Origin: Dysgonomonas sp. BGC7
GTDB taxonomy: Bacteria > Bacteroidota > Bacteroidia > Bacteroidales > Dysgonomonadaceae
Length of the DNA: 57,916 nt
Assembly (NCBI RefSeq): GCF_001261735.1
Contig: NZ_CVRP01000022.1
Coordinates: forward strand, 1-57,916
Direction of reading: 5' to 3'
Below are positions 36,104 through 43,817 of the stretch, one piece after another; positions within the stretch are counted from its first letter, which is position 1, and every line of letters starts with the position of its first letter. The notes under the pieces were generated by a model. That model had not been told where the DNA came from, made no database searches, and saw only the letters and a list, made by a program, of their open reading frames with translations. The translations under genes and the position numbers were made by a program.

Positions 36104-36293
36104 TAAAGTATTCGATTGGTTGCCCGATTCGTCCGGATTTGATCCAGCATTCTTCACATTCGATATATCGCTTTCCTTCGATTTCGATAATGATTTGTGT
36201 TTTATTATCTTTTTGGGAAATAGTTTTCGCAAGTTCCCTGATCTTTTGATATCCCTCATTAGATATTGTTTTTTTACATGTTTTACAGCTCAT
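36096..36293 (-). CDS. Small zinc-binding protein
   Basis: The start at 36293 (MSCKTCKKTISNEGY) gives 65 residues with two CxxC pairs: CKTC near the start and CEEC near residue 47. The pattern suggests a small zinc finger. The ATG overlaps the stop of the upstream gene (ATGA), which supports this start over the one at 36326. It lies between a structural protein and the tape-measure-proximal gene. The first part of the next gene's longer frame runs through it in another frame. Confidence 0.6.
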   Translation of the reverse strand: MSCKTCKKTISNEGYQKIRELAKTISQKDNKTQIIIEIEGKRYIECEECWIKSGRIGQPIEYFIV

Positions 36294-36826
36294 TTTTTCG
36301 ATAAGTGTTTTAAAATATTTAGCCATATCATAGGCCTGATCCAGTTGTCATAATAGAATTGACGAGATTGCGGGGCTAGTCCGTAAACTTTGCCGTATTT
36401 CTGTTCGATGTCACTTGCAGCCTTACCACTCGATCCTATTGTATAGTTGTCAAGGCTTACGGTTATGAAAAAATAGTTATAAAAGAAATTACCATTTACT
36501 ATCAGATTGGGGGTGTTATAATCCTTCTTCGGGAAAAGCTGTACTTTTGTATAGCTTTTCATAGATTCGTGATCTTGCAGCATGCTAAATTTCATATAAA
36601 AGTATGTTCTAGCCTGCTCAAAAGTCTTAAAGTAAGGATCTGATAAATAACCGGGGGTTAATTCGTTTCCGGCTGTATCGCGTCCATATAGCAGCTGATC
36701 ACGGTTCAGATCGAGTATAACATCTGATGTTTTATTCACCTCTTCTGATACAATGACCATTATTCCTTCCCCTTCATTTCCATAAAGTTGTTCGAATTGT
36801 CGTTTAAATCCTGCTATTGTCGCCAT
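36290..36826 (-). CDS. Phage tail/head structural protein, unknown
   Basis: The 178-residue protein begins MATIAGFKRQFEQLYGNEGE. It is a soluble mixed alpha/beta protein with many aromatic residues near the C-terminus (RQFYYDNWIRPMIWLNIL). No family was recognised. It lies between the putative tail tube region and the tape measure region, so tail assembly or a tail completion role is plausible. It starts after a strong inverted repeat that could regulate its expression. Confidence 0.65.
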   Translation of the reverse strand: MATIAGFKRQFEQLYGNEGEGIMVIVSEEVNKTSDVILDLNRDQLLYGRDTAGNELTPGYLSDPYFKTFEQARTYFYMKFSMLQDHESMKSYTKVQLFPKKDYNTPNLIVNGNFFYNYFFITVSLDNYTIGSSGKAASDIEQKYGKVYGLAPQSRQFYYDNWIRPMIWLNILKHLSKK

Positions 36827-36838
36827 ATCTATAAATAT

Positions 36839-36864
36839 AAAAGGGTGCTATTCCGCACCCTTTT
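36839..36864. terminator. Perfect 10-bp hairpin inside the tail operon
   Basis: AAAAGGGTGC, a TATTCC loop and GCACCCTTTT form a perfect ten-pair stem. On the minus strand it is followed by an A/T-rich stretch with several T residues. It spans the stop of the 36848-37063 gene and lies 13 nt before the next start. It could be an attenuator or partial terminator that lowers expression of downstream tail genes. Confidence 0.6.
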
Positions 36865-37063
36865 CGTTATTTTCCTTTTGCGGAAATGCTTCTTCCCATA
36901 TCCTTTTCAGAACCTTCTTCAATTCCGTTTTACTTACATTTTCGTGTTTTTTTTGAACATCATCAAAGAATTCTTCTTTCTTGTCCGGGGTATATCTTTT
37001 CCGGATGCTTTCTATTGAAAAACCGATGGAGAAATTCCCGATTGTATAAACTGGCTGTTTCAT
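36848..37063 (-). CDS. Small hypothetical tail-region protein
   Basis: The 71-residue protein begins MKQPVYTIGNFSIGFSIES and has a charged C-terminal helix (KKVLKRIWEEAFPQKENN). It starts by an ATGA overlap with the tail tube gene (37060), so it is likely translated. Position after the tube gene is where tail assembly chaperones often lie, but no programmed frameshift signal was identified and the family is not recognised. A perfect hairpin spans its stop codon. Confidence 0.6.
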   Translation of the reverse strand: MKQPVYTIGNFSIGFSIESIRKRYTPDKKEEFFDDVQKKHENVSKTELKKVLKRIWEEAFPQKENNEKGAE

Positions 37064-37929
37064 GTCAGGTCAGTATATTCTTCTTCTCCCTCATACCCTT
37101 CTATATCGGCTGCATCAAGAACAGACGCATCTCCAATCATATATTTGCCTACAGGATCAAATGTCAATTCTCCGGCAGCATATGTCACAGTTGTAGGATT
37201 AGCACCTGTAGGATCTTTATATAAAGCCGCGGTTGCCAATGTTGCTCCGTATGTCTCTGTAAGGTCTTCGCCGGAACATGCAATAACAAACTTCGCCTTA
37301 CCTGCTCCGCTTCTTTGCAATACGACTCCTGTAAGTCCTTCCACATCTCCAGTTAGAGCAATAGAAGCCATCGCATTTTCTTCATTTTCATAGTCAGCAT
37401 CATAAAACACAGACAAAATGATTGCCCCGGTCTGAGAACCTGTATTATCACGCTTTGTTCTCCATAATTTAGCAAGAAAGCCTCTGAAATGATCTTTACC
37501 TTCTATTGTTGCTATTGTACCGTATGCAATCTTGTTTTTGTCTACGGGAAATAGCCGTATTTGCTTTCCGTTAAGCTTTCCCAATTCCTTGAATAAACAA
37601 AGCCCTCCCTCGTTGATTATGTAATCCACTCGCTTAGCATTGATACCGATAGGTGTTTCAGGGCCGAATCCTTCTTGTGATGTTCTTACATCTCCTCCGG
37701 TCGGCTGGTAGTCTGTGATACCTCCGAGCAATGGAGTAATGCGATCCGCTCCTAAAGCAATAATGCCTGCCTGAATAGCTGCATTGAATAGTGTTTCATC
37801 CAAAGGATAGTATTTCCCTTTGTCATGGATAATAAATCCATGGGGTGTACCCTCAAACATGGAACATTCACCCACTCTTGTATGTGCTTTCTTGTTGCCT
37901 TTACATAGGCTTGCTATAAATCCACTCAT
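37060..37929 (-). CDS. Probable major tail tube protein
   Basis: The 289-residue protein begins MSGFIASLCKGNKKAHTRVG. Its beta-rich composition, its position between the tail-completion genes and the tape measure region, and its Ala/Gly/Thr-rich C-terminal Ig-like half (around PTTVTYAAGELTFDPVG) suggest a major tail tube protein. No sheath-type length or motif is visible, so a contractile tail is not supported. Overlaps of 4 nt with both neighbours show tight translational coupling. Confidence 0.6.
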   Translation of the reverse strand: MSGFIASLCKGNKKAHTRVGECSMFEGTPHGFIIHDKGKYYPLDETLFNAAIQAGIIALGADRITPLLGGITDYQPTGGDVRTSQEGFGPETPIGINAKRVDYIINEGGLCLFKELGKLNGKQIRLFPVDKNKIAYGTIATIEGKDHFRGFLAKLWRTKRDNTGSQTGAIILSVFYDADYENEENAMASIALTGDVEGLTGVVLQRSGAGKAKFVIACSGEDLTETYGATLATAALYKDPTGANPTTVTYAAGELTFDPVGKYMIGDASVLDAADIEGYEGEEEYTDLT

Positions 37930-38576
37930 TTTATTAAGTTTTTAATTTCATCTGTTACTTTTTCGCTTTCTTCTGTTATTACATTACTTTTAGCCGTACA
38001 AATGTTATTCAAGGCCTTTAGTGTAAAATTTGGCAACTCTATAGCATCTATAAAATCACCATACTGAATTCTTATAATCGAGTTTAAAGTGTTACCCGTT
38101 GTTGGTATATATGCACTCGAATAAGGATATCTCCCTGTTGGCTTCTGAAAGAAAGAACTTAATTCTATTTGCCGTATCAGCTCTTCTTCTATAGGTCGCA
38201 AAACCAACTTATAAACCTGTGATTCGCGTTTCTGGGTAGTCCATTCTGACAACACAGGAGCTACTATTGCAAGGTTGTATCGAATAAGAGTTATACCCGG
38301 ATTAAAATTATGTTCCTGATAGATACCCTGATAGCTCAATATTGCAGGAAATTTCAACTTACTACCATTTATAGAGTCTTTTCCAAGGGCCTTAAACACT
38401 TGTGATATTTCTTGCATAGTTCCCGGAAAATGCCATAAATGGAGCTTATTTTCATTTATCAACGAAAGCCAGTAATAATACTCCTTTATTCCATCAATGA
38501 ATTGTTGGTTCTTATTAAGGGCTTGTGATGTCCTGTAAATAAGACTTCCCATTATTTCATTTGCCGTTGCTTTCAT
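37926..38576 (-). CDS. Tail completion/terminator-like protein, unknown
   Basis: The 216-residue protein lies between the connector-like gene and the tail tube gene, where tail terminator or completion proteins normally sit. It begins MKATANEIMGSLIYRTSQAL and has an aromatic-rich middle (EYYYWLSLINENKLHLWHFP). I do not recognise a family. Its ends overlap both neighbours by 4 nt (ATGA-type), consistent with the late operon. Confidence 0.6.
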   Translation of the reverse strand: MKATANEIMGSLIYRTSQALNKNQQFIDGIKEYYYWLSLINENKLHLWHFPGTMQEISQVFKALGKDSINGSKLKFPAILSYQGIYQEHNFNPGITLIRYNLAIVAPVLSEWTTQKRESQVYKLVLRPIEEELIRQIELSSFFQKPTGRYPYSSAYIPTTGNTLNSIIRIQYGDFIDAIELPNFTLKALNNICTAKSNVITEESEKVTDEIKNLIK

Positions 38577-39130
38577 AGTCCGAACGTATTTATATTACGG
38601 GTTATGCTGCACACATTGCGCCCTGTATAACATCCTGCATATTCTTTATAATCCTCAATATGATTACAGAACCATTTATCAATATCGAATGTCATATCTA
38701 CCATATCATTCCATGCCTTAACCATCTTATAGTTATTATTTGCATTTATGGCATTATCAAATGTAGGATCTGCTTCTCCGGCTTGAGTTGTTTTTGTACG
38801 GGCATCCCTTATTAGCCAATAATAAACATAGTTGGCCAATGGGGATGCTTTATATGGTACTGTTACAATAAGTAACTGATCCCTTAGATTTGTCCATATT
38901 TCATCGGGTGAAGATTCAGATATTTCTTTCAAAAAGATTATGGTAAGTTCACGTCCAAACAGGCGGGTTAGATAGTCTATAACATACTTATCTATAAATA
39001 TGTCAATATTATTTTCACCTACAGTCTGCAATGCTAACTCAACGCCACTACTAGCCGTTCCCGATGGTGATACCGGTATGTTAGGTAGAGATAATTCCCC
39101 GATGAAATATGTATTATCTATAAGGATCAT
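38573..39130 (-). CDS. Head-tail connector-like protein (DUF6712-like)
   Basis: The 185-residue protein sits immediately after the major capsid and a small lysine-rich gene, the position of head-tail connectors of the gp6 type. It resembles the Bacteroides-phage DUF6712 family, a recalled similarity that I could not test. It begins MILIDNTYFIGELSLPNIPV and contains helical segments (YVYYWLIRDARTKTTQ). It overlaps the next gene by 4 nt. Confidence 0.6.
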   Translation of the reverse strand: MILIDNTYFIGELSLPNIPVSPSGTASSGVELALQTVGENNIDIFIDKYVIDYLTRLFGRELTIIFLKEISESSPDEIWTNLRDQLLIVTVPYKASPLANYVYYWLIRDARTKTTQAGEADPTFDNAINANNNYKMVKAWNDMVDMTFDIDKWFCNHIEDYKEYAGCYTGRNVCSITRNINTFGL

Positions 39131-39134
39131 TTTA

Positions 39135-39311
39135 CTATTTTTTAGGAGATTCTTTTGTAGCTTTACCAGCCGCTATCAGTTTATCTGCTAATACCTGATG
39201 AACTTTTATTTCTTCCCCTTTTTTGTAGTGTCTGCTTTTATCTGTAGCATAAACTGTTACCTTTTCGTTCAGCTTGATCACTTCCCCTTTTTTATCTGTA
39301 TCTTTTGACAT
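39135..39311 (-). CDS. Small lysine-rich phage protein
   Basis: This 58-residue frame runs from the ATG at 39311 to a TAG at 39135, 28 nt after the major capsid stop and 4 nt before the next gene. It is rich in Lys and begins MSKDTDKKGEVIKLNEKV. A charged YATDKSRHYKKGEEIKV segment and a KLIAAGKATKE ending resemble short head-completion proteins that follow capsid genes. It is not long enough for confident family assignment. Confidence 0.6.
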   Translation of the reverse strand: MSKDTDKKGEVIKLNEKVTVYATDKSRHYKKGEEIKVHQVLADKLIAAGKATKESPKK

Positions 39312-39339
39312 AATATTCTAATTATATGTTTATAAATTG

Positions 39340-40785
39340 TTACGCTGCATCCGATGGAGCATCAATTGCAGTTTTCACTGTTGCAAATGATTCATATATT
39401 ACGGATCCTGCATCTATAGAGTTTTGATAGGAGTGCAATCTCATTTCAGCAATTACCGTTACAAGGTTCTTGCGAAAATCGTCATTCTCCCAGCCAAATT
39501 CGAGACGGAAGTCTTCATAAACACGAACCATCCATTTTGCAGTATCCATCAGCAAGAAATTACCTGCGGGAATCTCAGTCGTTTCAATTATTCTAAGGCT
39601 TCTTAATATCCCTTCCAATTCTATCTTGATATAGTTTCCGGTAGTTGATTTTGTCAAATCCATTACAGCGGAATCAGTAGGATTTAGAAACACAACGTTT
39701 GGCTTGTAATTGAGTAGTCTCATTTGAAGCATAGCCGCACGGATAGCATCGGCATTGTTAGCCATAAATATTTTTCCATCTAATCCCGTTCCTATATACC
39801 CCCCTGCGTTTGTTATAATACCAGCCGGATCCGTTGTTCCTCCAGTACCGTTCAAAAGCTTATTATCTAACACTTGATAAAGATCCCTATTCAAAAGCAG
39901 TCTTATTTCGGATTCCATATATTCGAAATCCTGCAACATTTCTGTTGATACCTTTGTTGATACAGCTATCTTCTTCGCTGTTGAGGATTCTTCATCGTAT
40001 TCCCAATCCATAAGGGGTTTTAGTGTACCTTCTGCTATGAATGCTGCACCTCCCTCTTTATTTATACGATTAATCCAAATTATAGTTCTGGATGAAGTCA
40101 TTCCCTTTAATAGGGTTGTTAGGATAACCGGTTGTTCGAATGGAGATTCTTGTATTCCCGGAACAACTTCATAACTTAAGGCATGAGGTGCATTAGTCGC
40201 ATTTGCAGTAGTTATTACGGCGGCTGCTTTTATTTCCATACCCTCTGCTTTACCGGCTTTCATCTGAGATTTGAAAGAATCTGAGCCTAAAAAATCGGTT
40301 AATTGTTTTTTAAATGTTTCTCCGCTAGGGCTTCCTTTGTCTTTAATCTTTTTTATTTCCAAGCCCTGATCTTTCAACGCTTTTTCTAATTTACCGAGTG
40401 TATCTTTATTGATACCATAATCTTCAACAAAATGCTCGAAGGCCTTCTTTACTTTCTCATTTAATTCAGGGCCATCTAATAATCCTTTCTGATGCTGGTC
40501 TAATTGATCTCCCAAATGTTTGGCCAGCGACTCCAAACCTTTCTCTTCATTCTCACTCAATCCCAATTCTTTTGGTACCACAAACGCCAAAGGAGCAGCC
40601 ATTGCCACGCCCATCACGGTGCCGCCTACCTTAGATATTGTATTGTCTGAACTAAAGGCTGACCCTGCATACAATATGCCCACAAATAGCAACATTATGA
40701 TTGCAAAGCCTTTCATTTTCAACAGCCGACTGCATCTGCGCCCGTACAGACTGTTTTGTTTTGCTTTCTTAAAAATCTCTTTCAT
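39340..40785 (-). CDS. Major capsid protein, HK97-type, with hydrophobic N-terminus
   Basis: The 481-residue protein has an HK97-like capsid layout. A helical delta-like segment (residues about 75-170, charged) is followed by the capsid core with NAPHALSYEVVPGIQ, the DLYQVLDNKLLNGTGGTTDP segment and a MRVYEDFRLEFGWENDD-type axial region. Unusually, residues 20-65 form two hydrophobic segments (FAIIMLLFVGILYAG and GVAMAAPLAFVVP). Such segments are not expected in a capsid protein and would be removed if the prohead protease encoded upstream cleaves the delta region. The longest frame start at 40785 lies 1 nt after the protease gene. Confidence 0.8.
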   Translation of the reverse strand: MKEIFKKAKQNSLYGRRCSRLLKMKGFAIIMLLFVGILYAGSAFSSDNTISKVGGTVMGVAMAAPLAFVVPKELGLSENEEKGLESLAKHLGDQLDQHQKGLLDGPELNEKVKKAFEHFVEDYGINKDTLGKLEKALKDQGLEIKKIKDKGSPSGETFKKQLTDFLGSDSFKSQMKAGKAEGMEIKAAAVITTANATNAPHALSYEVVPGIQESPFEQPVILTTLLKGMTSSRTIIWINRINKEGGAAFIAEGTLKPLMDWEYDEESSTAKKIAVSTKVSTEMLQDFEYMESEIRLLLNRDLYQVLDNKLLNGTGGTTDPAGIITNAGGYIGTGLDGKIFMANNADAIRAAMLQMRLLNYKPNVVFLNPTDSAVMDLTKSTTGNYIKIELEGILRSLRIIETTEIPAGNFLLMDTAKWMVRVYEDFRLEFGWENDDFRKNLVTVIAEMRLHSYQNSIDAGSVIYESFATVKTAIDAPSDAA

Positions 40786-40786
40786 C

Positions 40787-41611
40787 TTAATTTTTTGTTA
40801 ATTGATTAAATTTACTGAACATACTTTTTAGTGCGGGTGGCTGTGCCGGCCCTTCATATTGAGTGCCTCTCGGCGGCTCAGATTCTTTTACTGATTGTGT
40901 AGGTGTAGCCCAATTGGAACCCATAAGAACAGCTGATCCTTCTACTAATTTAGCTTCTGTTACAGCCCAGAAATATCCATTATCTTCGGCGGCATCTTTA
41001 TTTACCACTTCGTTAATATATTTGTCCCAGTTAGCCTTTTCGGATGAGTAATAGGCTTCATTGCTATTTATGCACAAGAATAGCTGAACATATCTCATAC
41101 CTACTGAATGATTCTTGACATATCCTCTTGCATATTGTTCGAACATAAAAGGATTGCGCGCTTTTTCAATCTCACTGTCAAATATTAAAGCCTCTGTTTG
41201 TCCATCAAAATCTATCCCGATCTCTTTCCATGTCATTTTCTTTACAGATGCTGTAACCTCATCGGATATGACATGATCGAACTTCATTAAATGTTCCTGA
41301 AGATGATAAACCAGCTTTAATTCTTTAATGGATTTCTTCCAGAGGCCATCAATATGTACATCATCGTGACTGTCTAACAGCTTTGTTGTATTGATAATCA
41401 CTCTTACCTTTATCTTATCTTTCGAAAGCAGGTATTGCACATTATCAGCGGCCTTTTCGGCCTCATCTTTCTCATTGACAGAATGAACAATGTAGGAAAC
41501 TGCATCGGCCTTCTTCATTTCAAACTTCTTCTGCGAAACAAGCTGTTTCTCATTATCTTTGAGAAATTTGAATAATTCTGATTTATTTTGAAACTTACTT
41601 TTGTCTATCAT
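40787..41611 (-). CDS. Prohead protease
   Basis: The 274-residue protein matches the HK97-type S78 prohead protease pattern. It has a His-containing segment (KNHSVGMRYVQ) and later a Ser-containing segment (AKLVEGSAVLMGSNWATP), typical of the catalytic His and Ser of the family. It is directly upstream of the major capsid gene, as expected. The C-terminal part (PPRGTQYEGPAQPPAL) is Pro-rich. Its ATG overlaps the stop of a 33-residue frame. Confidence 0.8.
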   Translation of the reverse strand: MIDKSKFQNKSELFKFLKDNEKQLVSQKKFEMKKADAVSYIVHSVNEKDEAEKAADNVQYLLSKDKIKVRVIINTTKLLDSHDDVHIDGLWKKSIKELKLVYHLQEHLMKFDHVISDEVTASVKKMTWKEIGIDFDGQTEALIFDSEIEKARNPFMFEQYARGYVKNHSVGMRYVQLFLCINSNEAYYSSEKANWDKYINEVVNKDAAEDNGYFWAVTEAKLVEGSAVLMGSNWATPTQSVKESEPPRGTQYEGPAQPPALKSMFSKFNQLTKN

Positions 41612-41709
41612 TTCTTCACTATTTTCTTATCTGTTAATAGCTTCTCCTTTTCCTGCTTCTTTTGGTCGAGTATCTTCTTATCAACTTTGACCGGTAACTT
41701 TGTTTCCAT
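41608..41709 (-). CDS. Possible 33-residue lysine-rich protein
   Basis: A frame from the ATG at 41709 to a TGA at 41608 fills the gap between portal and protease. It overlaps the portal end by 29 nt and its TGA overlaps the protease ATG (ATGA). It encodes METKLPVKVDKKILDQKKQE and then KEKLLTDKKIVKK. The coupling geometry supports translation; its shortness keeps this tentative. Confidence 0.4.
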   Translation of the reverse strand: METKLPVKVDKKILDQKKQEKEKLLTDKKIVKK

Positions 41710-42970
41710 TTTCTTCGGTATAGTATGTTGTACCTTTCGGCTTCTCATCCATGTCTAACAATACCCTATATTCTTCTTTCGTTATCACTTTTAGTTTATA
41801 AGGTATTTGCAGAGCCTGATTCATTTTCAGAAGTGCTTCAGCTTTCTCTTTTTCAGCTTCTTTCAGATATTCTACATCTGAGAAATCAATGCTTATGACT
41901 GCATTTTCAAGATCCAAGAACTCTGTAAATTTTTCTTCGTAAATCCGTGAGGTAGGTATCACATTATCCTGATACAGATATTTGATGGCTTCTGATCTGT
42001 TGGCAAATGTTGTTCCCTTCTGGTTAGCCAAAAGTTCGAATGGATAATTAAGTGCATCAGACACACTCTCTATGTTTTGCTTAATACCTTCGTAAAGCAT
42101 CAAATCCCTTACATTGAAGGATAGTGGTAACCAACCCAAATCTGAGTCCGTTATTATAACTTTTGACTGGTACTCGTTTAGTCCATACTTTCTTTGATAA
42201 TCGGATTGTATTTTTTCTTTTTCTATAGGGGAAAATGGTACATTTCCGGAAGCATCTTTAGTTTTATTGGTGATAATGCCTTGTGCGCCTCTATCTTTAT
42301 TCAGGGAATAGATAGCTTCCTGAGCTTGAATAATATTACGTATCTCGTAATGAAGCCCTCCTATGCGAGATGTATTTTTATTTCTATTAAGATATGATAT
42401 GTCACCGAACGAATCCCGAATAGTAAGTATATGCCGTGGATTAACATCAATAGTAGATCCATTTATAGTAATCACATATTTTTCTATAATATCCTCTATA
42501 CTTTGGGCAAAGTAGATAATATCCTTTTTAAATATTGGTTCTATACGTTCCGGATTTATGGGCCATAGTGCTGTTGCATCTGATACAGATGAGAAACCTT
42601 CAGGAACTACTGCATATACATGAGTAATACCATAAAGACTTCGATATGTATCTGTTTGTATTATAAATTCGGTACGTGTCTGTAGCGGATTTGGCTTCTT
42701 TATAAGATCGGATATATTCTTATATCGCTTACTAGAATCGTTATTTTTTTCGTCTACAATCCACCATTTACCATTTGACAAAGATGATGCTGTACGATTT
42801 ATAATAGTAGATACCGGCGAACATTTGCAATAGGCTTCACGCAATCCAGACATGCTATCCAGTTTGATAGTAAATCCCGGCGAATTGCAATCTCCTTTCC
42901 AAGTCATCCAACTCATTGGAAGGCCTTTGAAATATCCTTTTCTTGATAATATCTTTTCTAATATGCCCAT
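41681..42970 (-). CDS. Phage portal protein
   Basis: The 429-residue protein is an HK97-family portal: it forms the dodecameric ring through which DNA enters the capsid. Typical segments are the CSPVSTIINRTASSL region, LIKKPNPLQTRTEFI, and the stem/clip region with SDALNYPFELLANQKG. It starts at the ATG at 42970, and the second copy of the 25-nt prophage repeat lies about 55 nt upstream. It precedes the protease and capsid in standard order. Confidence is high from order and motifs. Confidence 0.85.
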   Translation of the reverse strand: MGILEKILSRKGYFKGLPMSWMTWKGDCNSPGFTIKLDSMSGLREAYCKCSPVSTIINRTASSLSNGKWWIVDEKNNDSSKRYKNISDLIKKPNPLQTRTEFIIQTDTYRSLYGITHVYAVVPEGFSSVSDATALWPINPERIEPIFKKDIIYFAQSIEDIIEKYVITINGSTIDVNPRHILTIRDSFGDISYLNRNKNTSRIGGLHYEIRNIIQAQEAIYSLNKDRGAQGIITNKTKDASGNVPFSPIEKEKIQSDYQRKYGLNEYQSKVIITDSDLGWLPLSFNVRDLMLYEGIKQNIESVSDALNYPFELLANQKGTTFANRSEAIKYLYQDNVIPTSRIYEEKFTEFLDLENAVISIDFSDVEYLKEAEKEKAEALLKMNQALQIPYKLKVITKEEYRVLLDMDEKPKGTTYYTEENGNKVTGQS

Positions 42971-43021
42971 AAAAATCGAATAATAACAAAAGTCCTAATT
43001 CTATCCCTATCATGGAATAGC

Positions 43022-43046
43022 CGCAAATAACTCGCAAATAACTTTT
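43022..43046 (-). repeat. 25-nt prophage repeat, copy 2
   Basis: This copy is identical over 25 nt to 29239-29263 and contains the tandem CGCAAATAACT unit. It lies 52 nt upstream of the portal start, between portal and the DnaA-like gene, again on the 5' side of a minus-strand structural gene. Confidence 0.7.
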
Positions 43047-43049
43047 GTA

Positions 43050-43337
43050 TTATGTTATGGGAATAATATCATTTTCTATTCTTGCAATCTTGTTTTTCAG
43101 TCCTTTATATAAATTCAGTTGATTATTAAATACAATCAGGTTATACGATACATTTTGATCTGTCATTCTTAGATATTTGGCTACAGCAGCTCTTGATTCA
43201 CTTAACCTTATCATCATTATGTATATAAATATCCTACGGGCCTCGCATATATCCTGTGTTCTTTTTCTCGATAGTATATCTACTTGTGATATACCTGTCA
43301 GTTCACTAACTTTCATTATAATATCATTCATGTCCAT
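43050..43337 (-). CDS. DnaA C-terminal-domain-like protein
   Basis: The 95-residue protein resembles the DNA-binding domain IV of DnaA. ILSRKRTQDICEARRIFIYI corresponds to the basic loop and helix that contact DnaA boxes, and AVAKYLRMTDQNVSY to the domain IV recognition helix. It lacks the ATPase domain. It may regulate replication or late transcription. It lies between the terminase/packaging genes and the portal and starts at the ATG at 43337. Confidence 0.6.
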   Translation of the reverse strand: MDMNDIIMKVSELTGISQVDILSRKRTQDICEARRIFIYIMMIRLSESRAAVAKYLRMTDQNVSYNLIVFNNQLNLYKGLKNKIARIENDIIPIT

Positions 43338-43343
43338 ACTTTT

Positions 43344-43817
43344 TTATTTGAAATAAAATCTTCTTAAATATTGTGTTGCATCCGACAATACATCTAAGGC
43401 TATATTTGTCTTGTCCGGATCGGATATATTGAAAGACGTCATCTTATCAATAAAAGATGGGAATATTTCATTTACCAGTACATTGCTTTCTATCCAGTGA
43501 GCTTGTGATACTATGCGGTTAATATATGTTCCTTCCGATTTATATCCTCTAACCTTTATATTGTCGTGTTGCAGTATATTACGTAAAGTGGTACACTCAT
43601 GCATATACACCGTACATTCATATTGAACTAACTCCGGGATATGCTTTCTGGCCAAAAACGATAAATCTTCTATAAATTGATCTATATCACCGGATTCTAC
43701 GATATCACACACCATCAATTTTTCTTTATTCTCATAAACTGTTATTGCACAATAGCCATACGCGGTGGCTTTTGCGAATATCATTTTATGTTTTGTATTT
43801 TTCTTTTCTTCATTCAT
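43344..43817 (-). CDS. Packaging-region protein of unknown function
   Basis: The 157-residue protein begins MNEEKKNTKHKMIFAKATAYGY and its ATG overlaps the terminase stop by 8 nt. It has an alpha/beta pattern with an early hydrophobic strand (GYCAITVYENKEKLMVCDIV) that loosely resembles RNase H-fold nucleases. The large terminase already has its own nuclease half, so this call is weak. Position suggests a packaging accessory. Confidence 0.55.
   Translation of the reverse strand: MNEEKKNTKHKMIFAKATAYGYCAITVYENKEKLMVCDIVESGDIDQFIEDLSFLARKHIPELVQYECTVYMHECTTLRNILQHDNIKVRGYKSEGTYINRIVSQAHWIESNVLVNEIFPSFIDKMTSFNISDPDKTNIALDVLSDATQYLRRFYFK

Noticed and set aside
43344-43817. Second terminase nuclease
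   Set aside because: The RNase H-like impression is faint and the large terminase already contains acidic nuclease motifs; recorded as unknown instead.
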